Source: JAEUJM01 sp044221555 (GTDB lineage Bacteria > Actinomycetota > Acidimicrobiia > Acidimicrobiales > DATDAH01). From it: 64,000 bases of DNA. The position numbers and the translations under genes are program-made. This document shows, piece after piece, positions 40,935 through 48,605 of this stretch. The notes beneath the pieces are model-generated. The model did no database searches. It worked only from the letters and a program-made list of their open reading frames with translations, and had not been told where the DNA came from. The stretch is from the NCBI GenBank assembly GCA_044221555.1, contig JBGAOY010000023.1:1-64000 (forward strand), given 5' to 3'. Every line of letters begins with the position of its first letter. Within the stretch, counting starts at the first letter, position 1.

Positions 40935-43288
40935 GAGCGGACCGCCTCGACGGCCTCGACTGCCGGGGCGGTCTGCAGCGTTGAGGCCTCCTCCGTGGTC
41001 ACGGCGGCGGCGGGAGAGCCGACGGCCTCGACGCGGGCGGGCACGTGCTTGTGCAGGGGGGTCCCCGCCAGCCAGTCGCGGTTGGCGGAGTCGGTGAGTT
41101 CGTTGGCGGCCACGCCGTGGACCGTATCGCCGCCCCCCTCGTCGGGATACGACAGGCCGAGGCCGTTGGGCAGGCTGCAGTGGCCGGGCAGCAGCGTGTC
41201 GGTCACCTCGACCAGCGCCTCCACCGAGCCCCGGTTGGTGGTGACCCGGGCTCGGGCGCCGTCGGTGAGCCCGAGCCGGGCGGCGTCGTCGGGGTTCACG
41301 CGCAGGGCGCCCGACGGGTCCTTCTTCCGCCAGGACGGGTCGCGGAAGATGGTGTTGGCGGTGGACGACCGGCGCTCGCCGGCGGACAGCACGAACGGGA
41401 AGGCGGGGTCGGCCGGGCCGGCGGGCTCGGCCTCCAGCGCGGCGAGCTCGTCGAGGAGCTCGGGGATGGCCAGGTCGACCCGCTTGTCGGCAGTGGCCAG
41501 ACGGGCCCAGGTCTCGTCGTAGTCGTCGCGGGTGAAGACGATCCCCGAGCGCTCGGTGAGGATGGCGTCGAACAGGGCGTCGCCGTCGGCGAAGCCGGCC
41601 CGCTGCACCGCACCCGGATCGTTGAGGAAGCAGGTCTGGGCCGCGCCCCACAGCGCGGCCGCGGCGGCGGCACCCTCGGGCAGGGTGGGCCCGAAGGTCT
41701 CGTAGAGGATGATCGGCGCCAGCTTCGAGAGCTCCGGGCGGTCGCCCAGCAGGCCCAGGAAAGCGGCGGCGTACTCGGCCCGGCCCTCGGCGGCGGCAGC
41801 GTGCAGTGGCGCCAGGTCGACATGGTCCAGCGCGCCCAGGGCCCGGATGAGGCGGGCGTGGATCTCGGGCTCGGGCAGCGTGCCGGGCAGGGGATCGAGC
41901 AGCGGCGCCCGCAGCTGGAAGTCGTTCTCGGGGAATTCCAGGGTGAAGAAGGTGGTCTCCCACTTCTCGAACTGCGACGCCGCGGGCAGCACGTAGTCGG
42001 CCTCTCGGGCGGTCTCGGTGAGCGCCACGTCGATCACCACCACCAGATCGAGTGCCCGCAGCGCCTCACGCATGCGCTGGCTGTCGGCCAGCGAGTGGAC
42101 CGGGTTGGCGCTCTCCACCAGCAGCGCCCGGAAGCGGTCGGGGTGATCGGTGAGGATCTCGTCGGGGATGACGTTGGCGGGGATGAGCCCGGTGATGATG
42201 CGGTGGCCCCCCACCGGCGTCACCTGCCCGGGACGGCCACCGCCGCCCAGGCCCGACATGCGGGTGTGGATGTTCATCCCGCCCCGCTTCGCGAAGTTGC
42301 CGGTGACCAGGTAGAGCAGCTTCTCCAGGTAGGAGTTGAGGGTGCTGTGGGGGGCCTGCTGGATCCCCAGGTCCTCGAAGATCGACACGCTGTCGGCGGC
42401 GGCGATGCGGCGGGCGGCGGCGCGCACGTCGTCCTCGGCCACGCCGGCCCGGGCGCAGTACTCGGCCACGTCGATCGAGGTCAGGAGGTCGAACGGCCGC
42501 TCGCGGTTGACCGTGTGCTCATCGAGGAAGGCCTGGTCGGCCAACCCCTCCTGGAGGACCACCGCCAGCAGCGCGCTGAGGCAGAAGGCGTCGGTGCCGG
42601 GCCGGACCTGCAGGTGGAGGTCGGCAAGGTCCGCGGTTTCGGTGCGACGGGGATCGATGACCACCATGGCGCGGGCGGGGTCGTTGGCGATGGCCTTGAG
42701 GGTGGTGCGGGCGCGGGGGAAGCCGTGGGACTGCCACGGGTTCTTGCCCACGAACACGGCCACCTCGGCGTGCTCGAAGTCGCCGGTGGTGTGGCAGCGG
42801 GAGCGCCCGAAGAGCTCGCCGTCCACCCAGAACTCGCCGGTCTTCTCCTGGGCGAGGGCGTTGGACGCGTACGTCGAGCCGAGCGCGGCCCGGGTGGAGC
42901 CGCCGTAGGCGCCGCCCAGGTGGTTCCCCTGGCCGCCGCCGCCGTAGTACAGGATCGACGAACCGCCGTGCGTGTCGCGCACCTCGGTGAAGCGGGCCGC
43001 CACCTCGGCGATGGCGGTGTCCCAGTCGATGGCCTCGAAGGTGCCGTCGGGTCGGCGGCGCAACGGTGTGGTGAGCCGGTCGCGGCTGTTCTGGTAGTGG
43101 TCGAGGCGCAGGGCCTTCTCGCAGGTGTACCCCTGTGAGGCGGGGTGGGCCTTGTCGCCCCGGATGCGGGCGAGGCGGCGGCCGTCGAGGCGCACCTCGA
43201 TGCCGCAGTTGATGCTGCACAGGATGCAGGCGGTGGGGTGCCAGGCGTCCGGGTCGGTGGCGGTGTCGGTGGCGAGGGTGTCGGTCAC
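40931..43288 (-). CDS. Molybdopterin-dependent oxidoreductase (formate-dehydrogenase/nitrate-reductase-like, DMSO reductase superfamily)
   Basis: The protein has 785 residues. The N-terminal 4Fe-4S cluster ligands are Cys21, Cys24, Cys28 and Cys56 (CILCSINC, YTCEKA). The bis-MGD binding domains follow, including SSILYYGGGGQGNHLGG, VFVGKNPWQSHG and VVIDPRRTETADLADLHLQVRPGTDAFCL, then the C-terminal cofactor-contact region (VNPDDAARLGLTDGARARVTTNRG). There is no Tat signal, so it is cytoplasmic. No partner electron-transfer subunits flank it except DUF6457, suggesting a soluble single-subunit form. Substrate cannot be fixed; an uncharacterised formate-dehydrogenase-like clade is likely. It starts at GTG 43288. 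Confidence 0.88.
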   Translation of the reverse strand: MTDTLATDTATDPDAWHPTACILCSINCGIEVRLDGRRLARIRGDKAHPASQGYTCEKALRLDHYQNSRDRLTTPLRRRPDGTFEAIDWDTAIAEVAARFTEVRDTHGGSSILYYGGGGQGNHLGGAYGGSTRAALGSTYASNALAQEKTGEFWVDGELFGRSRCHTTGDFEHAEVAVFVGKNPWQSHGFPRARTTLKAIANDPARAMVVIDPRRTETADLADLHLQVRPGTDAFCLSALLAVVLQEGLADQAFLDEHTVNRERPFDLLTSIDVAEYCARAGVAEDDVRAAARRIAAADSVSIFEDLGIQQAPHSTLNSYLEKLLYLVTGNFAKRGGMNIHTRMSGLGGGGRPGQVTPVGGHRIITGLIPANVIPDEILTDHPDRFRALLVESANPVHSLADSQRMREALRALDLVVVIDVALTETAREADYVLPAASQFEKWETTFFTLEFPENDFQLRAPLLDPLPGTLPEPEIHARLIRALGALDHVDLAPLHAAAAEGRAEYAAAFLGLLGDRPELSKLAPIILYETFGPTLPEGAAAAAALWGAAQTCFLNDPGAVQRAGFADGDALFDAILTERSGIVFTRDDYDETWARLATADKRVDLAIPELLDELAALEAEPAGPADPAFPFVLSAGERRSSTANTIFRDPSWRKKDPSGALRVNPDDAARLGLTDGARARVTTNRGSVEALVEVTDTLLPGHCSLPNGLGLSYPDEGGGDTVHGVAANELTDSANRDWLAGTPLHKHVPARVEAVGSPAAAVTTEEASTLQTAPAVEAVEAVRS

Positions 43289-43332
43289 CGGGTTAGTTCA
43301 ACAAACAGACCCACAGCCGTCAAGGGCAAGTA

Positions 43333-43480
43333 GCGCCCCGGGGGGTGGTGGGGTTGCGGAGCGGAGCGGAGCAGCGGTGGGGGCGAACCGGATGCCGAAG
43401 GGCGCCCCGAGGGGTGGTGGGGTTGCGGAGCGGAGCGGAGCAGCGACGTGGGCGAACCGGATGCCGAAGGCGCCCCGAGG
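43333..43480 (+). repeat. Tandem copies of a dispersed repeat (family B), upstream of TetR
   Basis: Two near-identical units of 69 and 68 bases start at 43333 and 43402, and a third begins at 43470. The core, GGAGCAGC then GCGAACCGGATGCCGAAG, is the reverse complement of copies at 49439, 50641 and 50731. A 60-residue frame (43345-43527) reads SGAEQ...RTGCRR twice, but I doubt that it is a gene. Confidence 0.75.
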
Positions 43481-43523
43481 TACGAGCGGCCAGTGATGAC
43501 GTGACGGCCGTCACATCTTTTCC

Positions 43524-43552
43524 TTGACGGAGTATTGAATGGCATTCAAACT
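43524..43552 (+). promoter_or_regulatory. TetR promoter with embedded operator
   Basis: The -35 TTGACG (43524-43529), a 17-base spacer and -10 CAAACT (43547-43552) lead to GTG 43559 at leaderless distance. TTGAAT-GGC-ATTCAA (43535-43549) is a perfect inverted repeat inside the spacer, as expected for autorepression. A smaller GAAC-GTG-GTTC overlaps the start codon. Confidence 0.6.
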
Positions 43553-43558
43553 CTGAAC

Positions 43559-44331
43559 GTGGTTCAGACCGTGGAGCCCACCCCGGCCGGCGTCTCCGGC
43601 CGGCGGCAGCGCAACCGGCTGGCGCGCCGCGAGCAGTACCTGCGGGCGGCGATGCGCATCGTCAGCGACGACGGCGTCGAGCGGCTCACGATGCAGCGCA
43701 TGGCCGACGACCTCGACTGCGCGGTCGGCACCATCTACACGTACTTCGACTCCAAGGACGCGCTGCTCTCCGAGTTGCAGCGCCTGGCCATCGACCGGAT
43801 CATCGGGTCGTACCGCACGCTCGTCGACCGTGTCGAGCCCCAACTCACCGAGCGGGCCGCCGACCCGAGCGAAGCGGCGCTGGCGAGGGTGCTGCTGGGC
43901 CTGCGCTTCTGGGTCAGCACCGCCGAGGTGTACCCCGAGGAGTCCAACCTCTTCCGGGCGCTCACCACCCGCCGCACGAAGATGTCGCCCGACGAGGCCA
44001 CCCAGATGCTGCCCGCCGCCTGGCAGCTGTTCGCCCTCGGCACCACCGCGGTCCAGGGCGCGATCGACACGGGGGCCATCTCGCCGGGCAACGCCGGCGA
44101 GCGCATGGTCACCGCCGCCGCCGCGCTCGGCGGCGTGCTGTTGCTCTCCGGCCTCTCTCACTTCGATCCCGACCTCTTCGCCGGCCGGGCCCTCGCGCTC
44201 GGCCTGGTCGACGACCTGGTGCGGGGGTGGGGCGCCGACCCGAATCTCTGGCGGCGGCATCGGCCCTGGCCGACGCCCTCGTCGTGGACGCACCGCTCGT
44301 CCCGGTGGTCGCCGGCATCGAGGCCGCCTGA
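43559..44331 (+). pseudogene. TetR-family regulator with an apparent single-base frameshift near its 3' end
   Basis: The frame opens with RRQRNRLARREQYLRAAMRIVSDDGVERLTMQRMADDLDCAVGTIYTYFDSKDALL, a complete TetR helix-turn-helix, then a ligand domain to WGADPNLWRR near 44250. Past that point the frame runs on as proline- and arginine-rich sequence and continues antisense through the YceI gene to 45028, which is unnatural. One base out of frame, the DNA encodes ASALADALVVDAPLVPVVAG and stops at TGA 44329, a typical TetR C-terminus. Adding one G in CGGCGGCATCGG would join them. It is therefore either a real frameshift or a sequencing error; the core may still fold. The GTG start follows its own operator-promoter. 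Confidence 0.7.
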
Positions 44332-44365
44332 CCGAAAGATCAACACTGCGGGAACCGGCGAGAGT

Positions 44366-44414
44366 GCCGGGCCTTCGAATCCTCCCAGGAGGGGCGACGA
44401 CTCGAAGGCCCGGC
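44366..44414. terminator. Bidirectional terminator between TetR and YceI
   Basis: GCCGGGCCTTCGA (44366-44378) pairs perfectly with 44402-44414, with an inner CCTCC/GGAGG stem. It lies between the convergent ends at 44331 and 44426. Confidence 0.8.
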
Positions 44415-44425
44415 GCTTGCCTGTC

Positions 44426-45010
44426 TCAGCCCTGGGCGACGAGCTCGGTGTCGATCTCGATGGTGATCTTCTTGCTCACCACCACGCCGCCGGTCTCGAG
44501 GGCCATGTTCCAGGTCAGGCCCCAGTCCTCGCGGTCCACCTCGACCGAGGCGCTGAAGGCGATGCGCTGGCCGCCCCACGGATCGGTGACCGCTCCGAGG
44601 TACTCCACGTCCAGGCTCACGGCCTTGGTGGTGTCGAGGATGGTGAGGTCGCCGTCGAGCACCCAGGCGTCTCCCTGGCGGCGCACGCCCGTCCCGGTGA
44701 AGGTGATGGTGGGGTGGTGCTCGACGTCGAAGAAGTCGGCCGAGCGCAGGTGCTCGTCACGGCCGGCGTCGCGACTGTCCACGCTGGCCACTGCGAGCTC
44801 GACGGTGGCGCTCGACTGGGTGGGGTCCTCGCCGATCACGACGGTGCCGCTGACCTCGGGAAAGCGGGCCCGGACCTTGGTGAACACCAGGTGGCGGGCG
44901 ATGGCGGTCACCTCGGTGTGCGAGGCATCGATGGCGTAGGTGCCGGCGGCGGGGATCTCCACGCCGTCGACGGTGCGGGTGATGGCGGCGGGGGCTTCGG
45001 TGGTGCTCAT
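44426..45010 (-). CDS. YceI-family lipocalin-like protein
   Basis: The protein has 194 residues with the full YceI beta-barrel pattern: GTYAIDASHTEVTAIARHLVFTKVRARFPEVSGTVVIGE, then ASVDSRDAGRDEHLRSADFFDVEHHPTITFTGTG and AFSASVEVDREDWGLTWNMALETGGVVVSKKITIEIDTEL. Family members bind polyisoprenoids or other amphiphiles. There is no signal peptide, so this member is cytoplasmic, as in many actinobacteria. ATG 45010 has AAGG seven bases upstream. It is divergent from a MarR gene across a shared control region with a palindromic operator, so repression by that MarR is likely. Confidence 0.93.
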   Translation of the reverse strand: MSTTEAPAAITRTVDGVEIPAAGTYAIDASHTEVTAIARHLVFTKVRARFPEVSGTVVIGEDPTQSSATVELAVASVDSRDAGRDEHLRSADFFDVEHHPTITFTGTGVRRQGDAWVLDGDLTILDTTKAVSLDVEYLGAVTDPWGGQRIAFSASVEVDREDWGLTWNMALETGGVVVSKKITIEIDTELVAQG

Positions 45011-45020
45011 GGCACGTCCT

Positions 45021-45069
45021 TGTCTTAGCAGGGGTTGTCTTTGCAGGGGCAAATGTTGTCTCTGCAAAC
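45021..45069 (-). repeat. Three imperfect direct repeats upstream of YceI
   Basis: TGTCTTAGCAGGGG (45021-45034), TTGTCTTTGCAGGGG (45035-45049) and TTGTCTCTGCAAAC (45056-45069) lie between the YceI start and the MarR operator. They could be regulator sites or leader elements. Confidence 0.55.
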
Positions 45070-45081
45070 ACTACCAACAAA

Positions 45082-45097
45082 AGTTGCGTACGCAACT
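45082..45097. promoter_or_regulatory. Probable MarR operator
   Basis: AGTTGCGTACGCAACT is a perfect 16-base palindrome. It is 15 bases before the TACGAT -10 box of the MarR gene and between two divergent genes, the usual place for a MarR dimer to control both. Confidence 0.7.
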
Positions 45098-45112
45098 AAT
45101 TTCTCGATCGGG

Positions 45113-45118
45113 TACGAT
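45113..45118 (+). promoter_or_regulatory. Predicted -10 of a leaderless promoter for MarR
   Basis: TACGAT lies seven bases before GTG 45126. An ATG at 45117 would overlap the hexamer, so GTG is favoured. Confidence 0.5.
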
Positions 45119-45125
45119 GGTGCCC

Positions 45126-45641
45126 GTGACCGGTTGTCCCGCACCCCTCGACGATCCCCGGCTGACGCTCGCGGGCCTGTTCTTCGAAGCGCACGACGGG
45201 CTCACCGCGCACCTGTCCCGGCGCCTCGAGGTGGAGTTCGGGATGTCGCACCAGTCGTTCGAGGTGCTGTTGCGACTGGGCCGCAGCCCGGGTCAACGCC
45301 TGCGGATGAGCGACCTCGCCGCGCAGGTCACCATGTCGGCCAGTGGGCTGAGCCGGGCCGTCGACCGCCTCGAGGCCGCCGGCCTGGTGAGCCGGGTGGC
45401 CTGCCCCACCGACCGCCGCGCGGTCTACGCCGCACTCACGCCGACGGGACAGGCCCGCATCGACGAACTGCTCCCGGCGCACCTCGACCATCTCGAGCAG
45501 GAGTTCACCGGCGCGCTCGACGCGGCCGACCGCGCCGACCTCGAGCGCATCCTGCGACGCCTCCGCGACCACGTGAACCCCGAGGCGGTGCGAGCCAGCA
45601 CCTTCGCCGACGCCGACGTCGGCGAGGCCCAGTCGGCCTGA
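45126..45641 (+). CDS. MarR-family transcriptional regulator
   Basis: The protein has 171 residues. The winged helix reads MSHQSFEVLLRLGRSPGQRLRMSDLAAQVTMSASGLSRAVDRLEAAGLVSRVACPTDRRAVYAALTPTG; the wing motif DRRAVYAALT is diagnostic. Dimerisation helices lie at both ends. It probably represses YceI and itself through the palindrome at 45082-45097. GTG 45126 is chosen for its leaderless spacing; the in-frame GTG at 45120 and ATG at 45117 are alternatives. The stop is followed by a palindrome facing the convergent aldehyde dehydrogenase. Confidence 0.9.
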   Translation: MTGCPAPLDDPRLTLAGLFFEAHDGLTAHLSRRLEVEFGMSHQSFEVLLRLGRSPGQRLRMSDLAAQVTMSASGLSRAVDRLEAAGLVSRVACPTDRRAVYAALTPTGQARIDELLPAHLDHLEQEFTGALDAADRADLERILRRLRDHVNPEAVRASTFADADVGEAQSA

Positions 45642-45659
45642 CCGGCGCACCCGAGCGAA

Positions 45660-45703
45660 CTGGCACCGGATTTCAGTACCATCGCACCGAAATCCGGTGC
45701 CAG
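45660..45703. terminator. CTGGC-type palindrome between convergent MarR and aldehyde dehydrogenase genes
   Basis: CTGGCACCGGATTTC (45660-45674) pairs perfectly with 45689-45703 across a 14-base loop, followed by AACG. Its arm is identical to the outer arm of the palindrome at 55838. Confidence 0.7.
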
Positions 45704-45729
45704 AACGACCGGGTTGACGCGGGGACGAG

Positions 45730-47187
45730 CTAGCGCACGTCGAGGACGGCGGTGCGGAGGTCGGTCATGTCGTGGAGGGTGTACTTGCCGCCGATGCGGC
45801 CCCAGCCGGTGCGGGTGCCGCCGGCGCCGCCGAAGGGCGGGTGCTGCTCCCAGAAGTTGGTCGACTCGTTCACCAGGACGGTGCCGACCCGCAGGTCGTC
45901 GATGTAGCGGTAGGCGCGACTGAGCGAGGCGGTGAAGACGGCCGCCTGGAGGCCGAGGTGCGAGTCGTTGGCCAGGGCGACGGCCTCGTCGTCGTCGGCG
46001 AAGGTGGTGACCGGGAGGATCGGCCCGAAGGTCTCCTCGCGGAAGGCGGCCATGGTGGGGGTCACCCGATCGAGGACGGTGAGCGGCCAGAACAGGTCGC
46101 TGGCGAAGCCGGTGGCACGGGCACCGCCGACCAGCACCTCAGCGCCGGAGGCCACCGCGTCGGCGACGTGATCGTCCATGCGGGCCGCGACCGTCTCGTT
46201 GTTGACGGGCCCGTAGCTGGTGTCGTCGGCCATGGGGTCGCCCAGGCGCGGCTCGGCGGCGGCCGCCACCAAGAGCGACAGGAACTCGTCGTGGACCGAC
46301 TCCTGGACGAGGAGGCGCTCGGTGGCGACGCAGCACTGGCCGGCCACGAACGTGGCGCCGAACACCGCGGCCTCGGCGGCACGGGCCAGGTCGGCGTCGT
46401 CGCACACGATCTGGGGGCCGTTGCCCGACGCCTCGATCAGGGTGCGCTTGAGGCCTGCGGCCCGCACGATGGCCTCGCCGGTGCCGGCCGAGCCCACGAA
46501 GCCGATGCCGTCCACGCCGGGATGGGTCACGAGGTGGCCGCCCACGTCGCCCCGACCGTGCACCACGTTGACCGCGCCCGCGGGGAAGCCGGCGTCGACC
46601 ACGGCCTGGGCCAGCGCGGCACCCGAGAGGGGCGTCGACTCGCTGGGCTTCAGCACCACGGTGTTGCCGCCGCCCAGCGCCGCCGCCAGCAGTTCGGCGG
46701 GGATGTTCATGGGGAAGTTGAACGGGGTGAGCAGCGTGTAGACCCCGACGGGCTTGCGGTGGGTGAAGACCCGCTTGGTGCGCTCGATGCTGGGCATCAC
46801 GTGGGTCTCGAGGCGCTTCGTCTCCTCGGCGGCCAGGCGGAAGATCTCGGCCGACTCGACGAGCTCGTCGCGGGTCTCGGCGGCGAGGGCCTTGCCCGAC
46901 TCCGCGGTCATCTGCGCCGCCAGCGCCTCGGCCCGCTCGTCGAGCAGGTCGGCCACGGCGTGCAGCCGCTCGGCCCGCTCGAACTCGGTGAGCCTGGCCA
47001 TGGCCGGGCCGGCCTCGACCGCAGCGGCCACCGCGGCGTCGACGTCGGCGGGCGAGGCGACCGCCACCTCGGCCACGGTGGTGGTGTCGGCCGGGTTCTC
47101 GACGGCGACGACGGCGTCGCTGGAGGCGCCGCGCCACTCGCCGGCGATGAGCAGTCCGGTCGGCGTGCCCGCGGCAGTGGTGGTCAT
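45730..47187 (-). CDS. Aldehyde dehydrogenase (benzaldehyde/vanillin-dehydrogenase-like)
   Basis: The protein has 485 residues. LLTPFNFPMNIPAELLAAALGGGNTVVLKPSESTP and VGSAGTGEAI bind the nucleotide. Glu252 in LIEASGNGP is the general base (the common GGK is SGN), and Cys286 in AGQCCVATER is the nucleophile. EETFGPILPV and GGAGGTRTGWGRIGG replace the usual terminal glycine pattern. The substitution ASGNGP and paired cysteines mark a subfamily distinct from the aldehyde dehydrogenase at 20231. ATG 47187 has a CAAGAT hexamer six bases upstream, suggesting a leaderless start. The substrate may be aromatic or short-chain; not decided. Confidence 0.9.
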   Translation of the reverse strand: MTTTAAGTPTGLLIAGEWRGASSDAVVAVENPADTTTVAEVAVASPADVDAAVAAAVEAGPAMARLTEFERAERLHAVADLLDERAEALAAQMTAESGKALAAETRDELVESAEIFRLAAEETKRLETHVMPSIERTKRVFTHRKPVGVYTLLTPFNFPMNIPAELLAAALGGGNTVVLKPSESTPLSGAALAQAVVDAGFPAGAVNVVHGRGDVGGHLVTHPGVDGIGFVGSAGTGEAIVRAAGLKRTLIEASGNGPQIVCDDADLARAAEAAVFGATFVAGQCCVATERLLVQESVHDEFLSLLVAAAAEPRLGDPMADDTSYGPVNNETVAARMDDHVADAVASGAEVLVGGARATGFASDLFWPLTVLDRVTPTMAAFREETFGPILPVTTFADDDEAVALANDSHLGLQAAVFTASLSRAYRYIDDLRVGTVLVNESTNFWEQHPPFGGAGGTRTGWGRIGGKYTLHDMTDLRTAVLDVR

Positions 47188-47230
47188 GGCCCGATCTTGC
47201 CCGATCCGTCACCCACGGCGGCAGCCGCGG

Positions 47231-47761
47231 TCAGGGGGTCGCGCCGGCGGCCTGGGCCACCGCGGCCCGGAACCCCGTGAGGTCGGCGAGGAGCGCGGCG
47301 GGATCGTCGGCGGTGACCGCGGTGCGCACCACCGTGCCGTGGCGGCGCACCGTGCCCTCGCACATCAGGTTGTCGACGAAGCCGAAGTCCTCGACCAGCC
47401 AGCCCTCCTCGTGGGGGCGGCCGGCGCCCACCCGCTCCCGGTAGTCGGAGGTGACGTTCGTGTACCCGAACACCGCCTTGCCGGCCCCGAGCGCGTAGCC
47501 CATCTCGACGGCGGTGCCCACGTCCATGCTCGGGCCCCGGAACGGGGTGAGGTTGGCGATCACCAGGCTGCAGCGGTCGAGGTGGGCGAGGCAGTGCTCG
47601 AACAGGGCGATCCCGTCGTAGTCCGGGGCACGGCCGTCGAGGGGATCGAGGGGGTACACGCCGGCGATGCCGTGCTCGGCGCACACCGCCTTCTTGGCCT
47701 CGCCGATGGCCACCGCCTCGGGCAGGAACACCTCGGGGCCGGCGAGGTAGGCGGTCAGCAC
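47231..47761 (-). CDS. Nucleoside 2-deoxyribosyltransferase family protein
   Basis: The protein has 176 residues. The fold signature is complete: TAYLAGPEVFLPEAVAIGEAKKAVCAEHGIAGVYPLD at the N-terminus, DRCSLVIANLTPFRGPSMDVGTAVEMGYALGAGKAVFGY with the substrate-binding Asp-Glu region, and HGTVVRTAVTADDPAALLADL at the end. Enzymes of this family exchange bases on deoxyribonucleosides in salvage. Some relatives instead handle modified nucleotides. GTG 47761 is chosen at the first conserved strand; the longer frame upstream overlaps the DUF2182 gene out of frame. The spacing to DUF2182 is 73 bases. Confidence 0.85.
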   Translation of the reverse strand: MLTAYLAGPEVFLPEAVAIGEAKKAVCAEHGIAGVYPLDPLDGRAPDYDGIALFEHCLAHLDRCSLVIANLTPFRGPSMDVGTAVEMGYALGAGKAVFGYTNVTSDYRERVGAGRPHEEGWLVEDFGFVDNLMCEGTVRRHGTVVRTAVTADDPAALLADLTGFRAAVAQAAGATP

Positions 47762-47834
47762 GGCCGCACCGGTGCCCGGTGGCCGTGGCCCTCGGCCAGG
47801 GCCGGCGGACGGGGCACCGACTCGGTGCGTGGTG

Positions 47835-48602
47835 TCATGCGACCACGATCGCGCGCTCGGCCAGCACCACCACGCCACCGGCCACGAGGGCCACGCCGAC
47901 GACCCGGGCCACGGCCACGCCTCGGGCGCCCACCCGCTCGTAGGCCATCAGGGCGGTGACCAGACCCATGGCCACCAGCGACGTGACCGCGAAGGCGAAC
48001 ATCACCAGCATGAGCCCCCAGCAACACGCGACGCACGCCACGCCGCGGTCGCGACCGGTCGCGAACCCCTCGCGCAGGCCCGGACCGGCAGAGGCCGCGG
48101 CGAGCCGGCCGGTGCCGTGGCGACACGCCTGCACGCGCCGGCCCGCCGCGGGCCGCGCCGTGGCCAGGCCGGCGGTGACCAGCACCGCGCCGGCCACCAG
48201 GCCGTGCCCACGGATCCAGGGCGAGGACTCGTCCACCAGTGCGTGCAGCAGCGCGTCGCCGGAGAACAGCAGGGCCCCGAAGGTGGCCCACACCAGCAGG
48301 TAGCCGCCCACGAACCCCGCACGGGCGGAGGCCGGGTGCGCCAGGTGGGCGGTGGCCGCGGCGTGGGCCCGCACCGCAGGCCGCGCCGCCGGGCCCATCA
48401 TGGCCACCACCATCACCAGCCAGCCCACCAGGAACCACAGCAGGGCCTGCGCCAGCGGCCGCGAGCCGTGCAACAAGCGGTCGTGGCCGAAACGGCCCGC
48501 GCCGCCGGCCGCATCCACCGCCGCCACCAGCACCCAGGCGCCGGCGACCGCGGCCACGGCCAGCGGTGGCGTCCGTGCCGGGGCGGCGACGCTGGTGGTC
48601 AC
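47835..48602 (-). CDS. DUF2182 polytopic membrane protein
   Basis: The protein has 255 residues with about six or seven transmembrane helices. The DUF2182 hallmark is MVVAMMGPAARPAVRAHA and GLREGFATGRDRGVACVACCWGLMLVMFAFAVTS, where the CVACCW cysteines and methionine-rich helices suggest metal (perhaps copper) binding. Its GTG start lies three bases before the coxG stop, so it is co-transcribed with coxG. A role in metal delivery to the CO-dehydrogenase-type enzyme is conceivable, because that enzyme class can hold copper, but this is inference from context only. Confidence 0.8.
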   Translation of the reverse strand: MTTSVAAPARTPPLAVAAVAGAWVLVAAVDAAGGAGRFGHDRLLHGSRPLAQALLWFLVGWLVMVVAMMGPAARPAVRAHAAATAHLAHPASARAGFVGGYLLVWATFGALLFSGDALLHALVDESSPWIRGHGLVAGAVLVTAGLATARPAAGRRVQACRHGTGRLAAASAGPGLREGFATGRDRGVACVACCWGLMLVMFAFAVTSLVAMGLVTALMAYERVGARGVAVARVVGVALVAGGVVVLAERAIVVA

Positions 48603-48605
48603 GGG

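Noticed and set aside
43345..43527. 60-residue plus-strand frame in the repeats upstream of TetR
   Set aside because: Built from the repeat, abnormal composition, and no own start signal; kept only as a repeat feature.
44332..45028. Extension of the TetR frame through the YceI gene
   Set aside because: Antisense to a clear YceI gene and proline/arginine-rich; explained by a frameshift near 44255.
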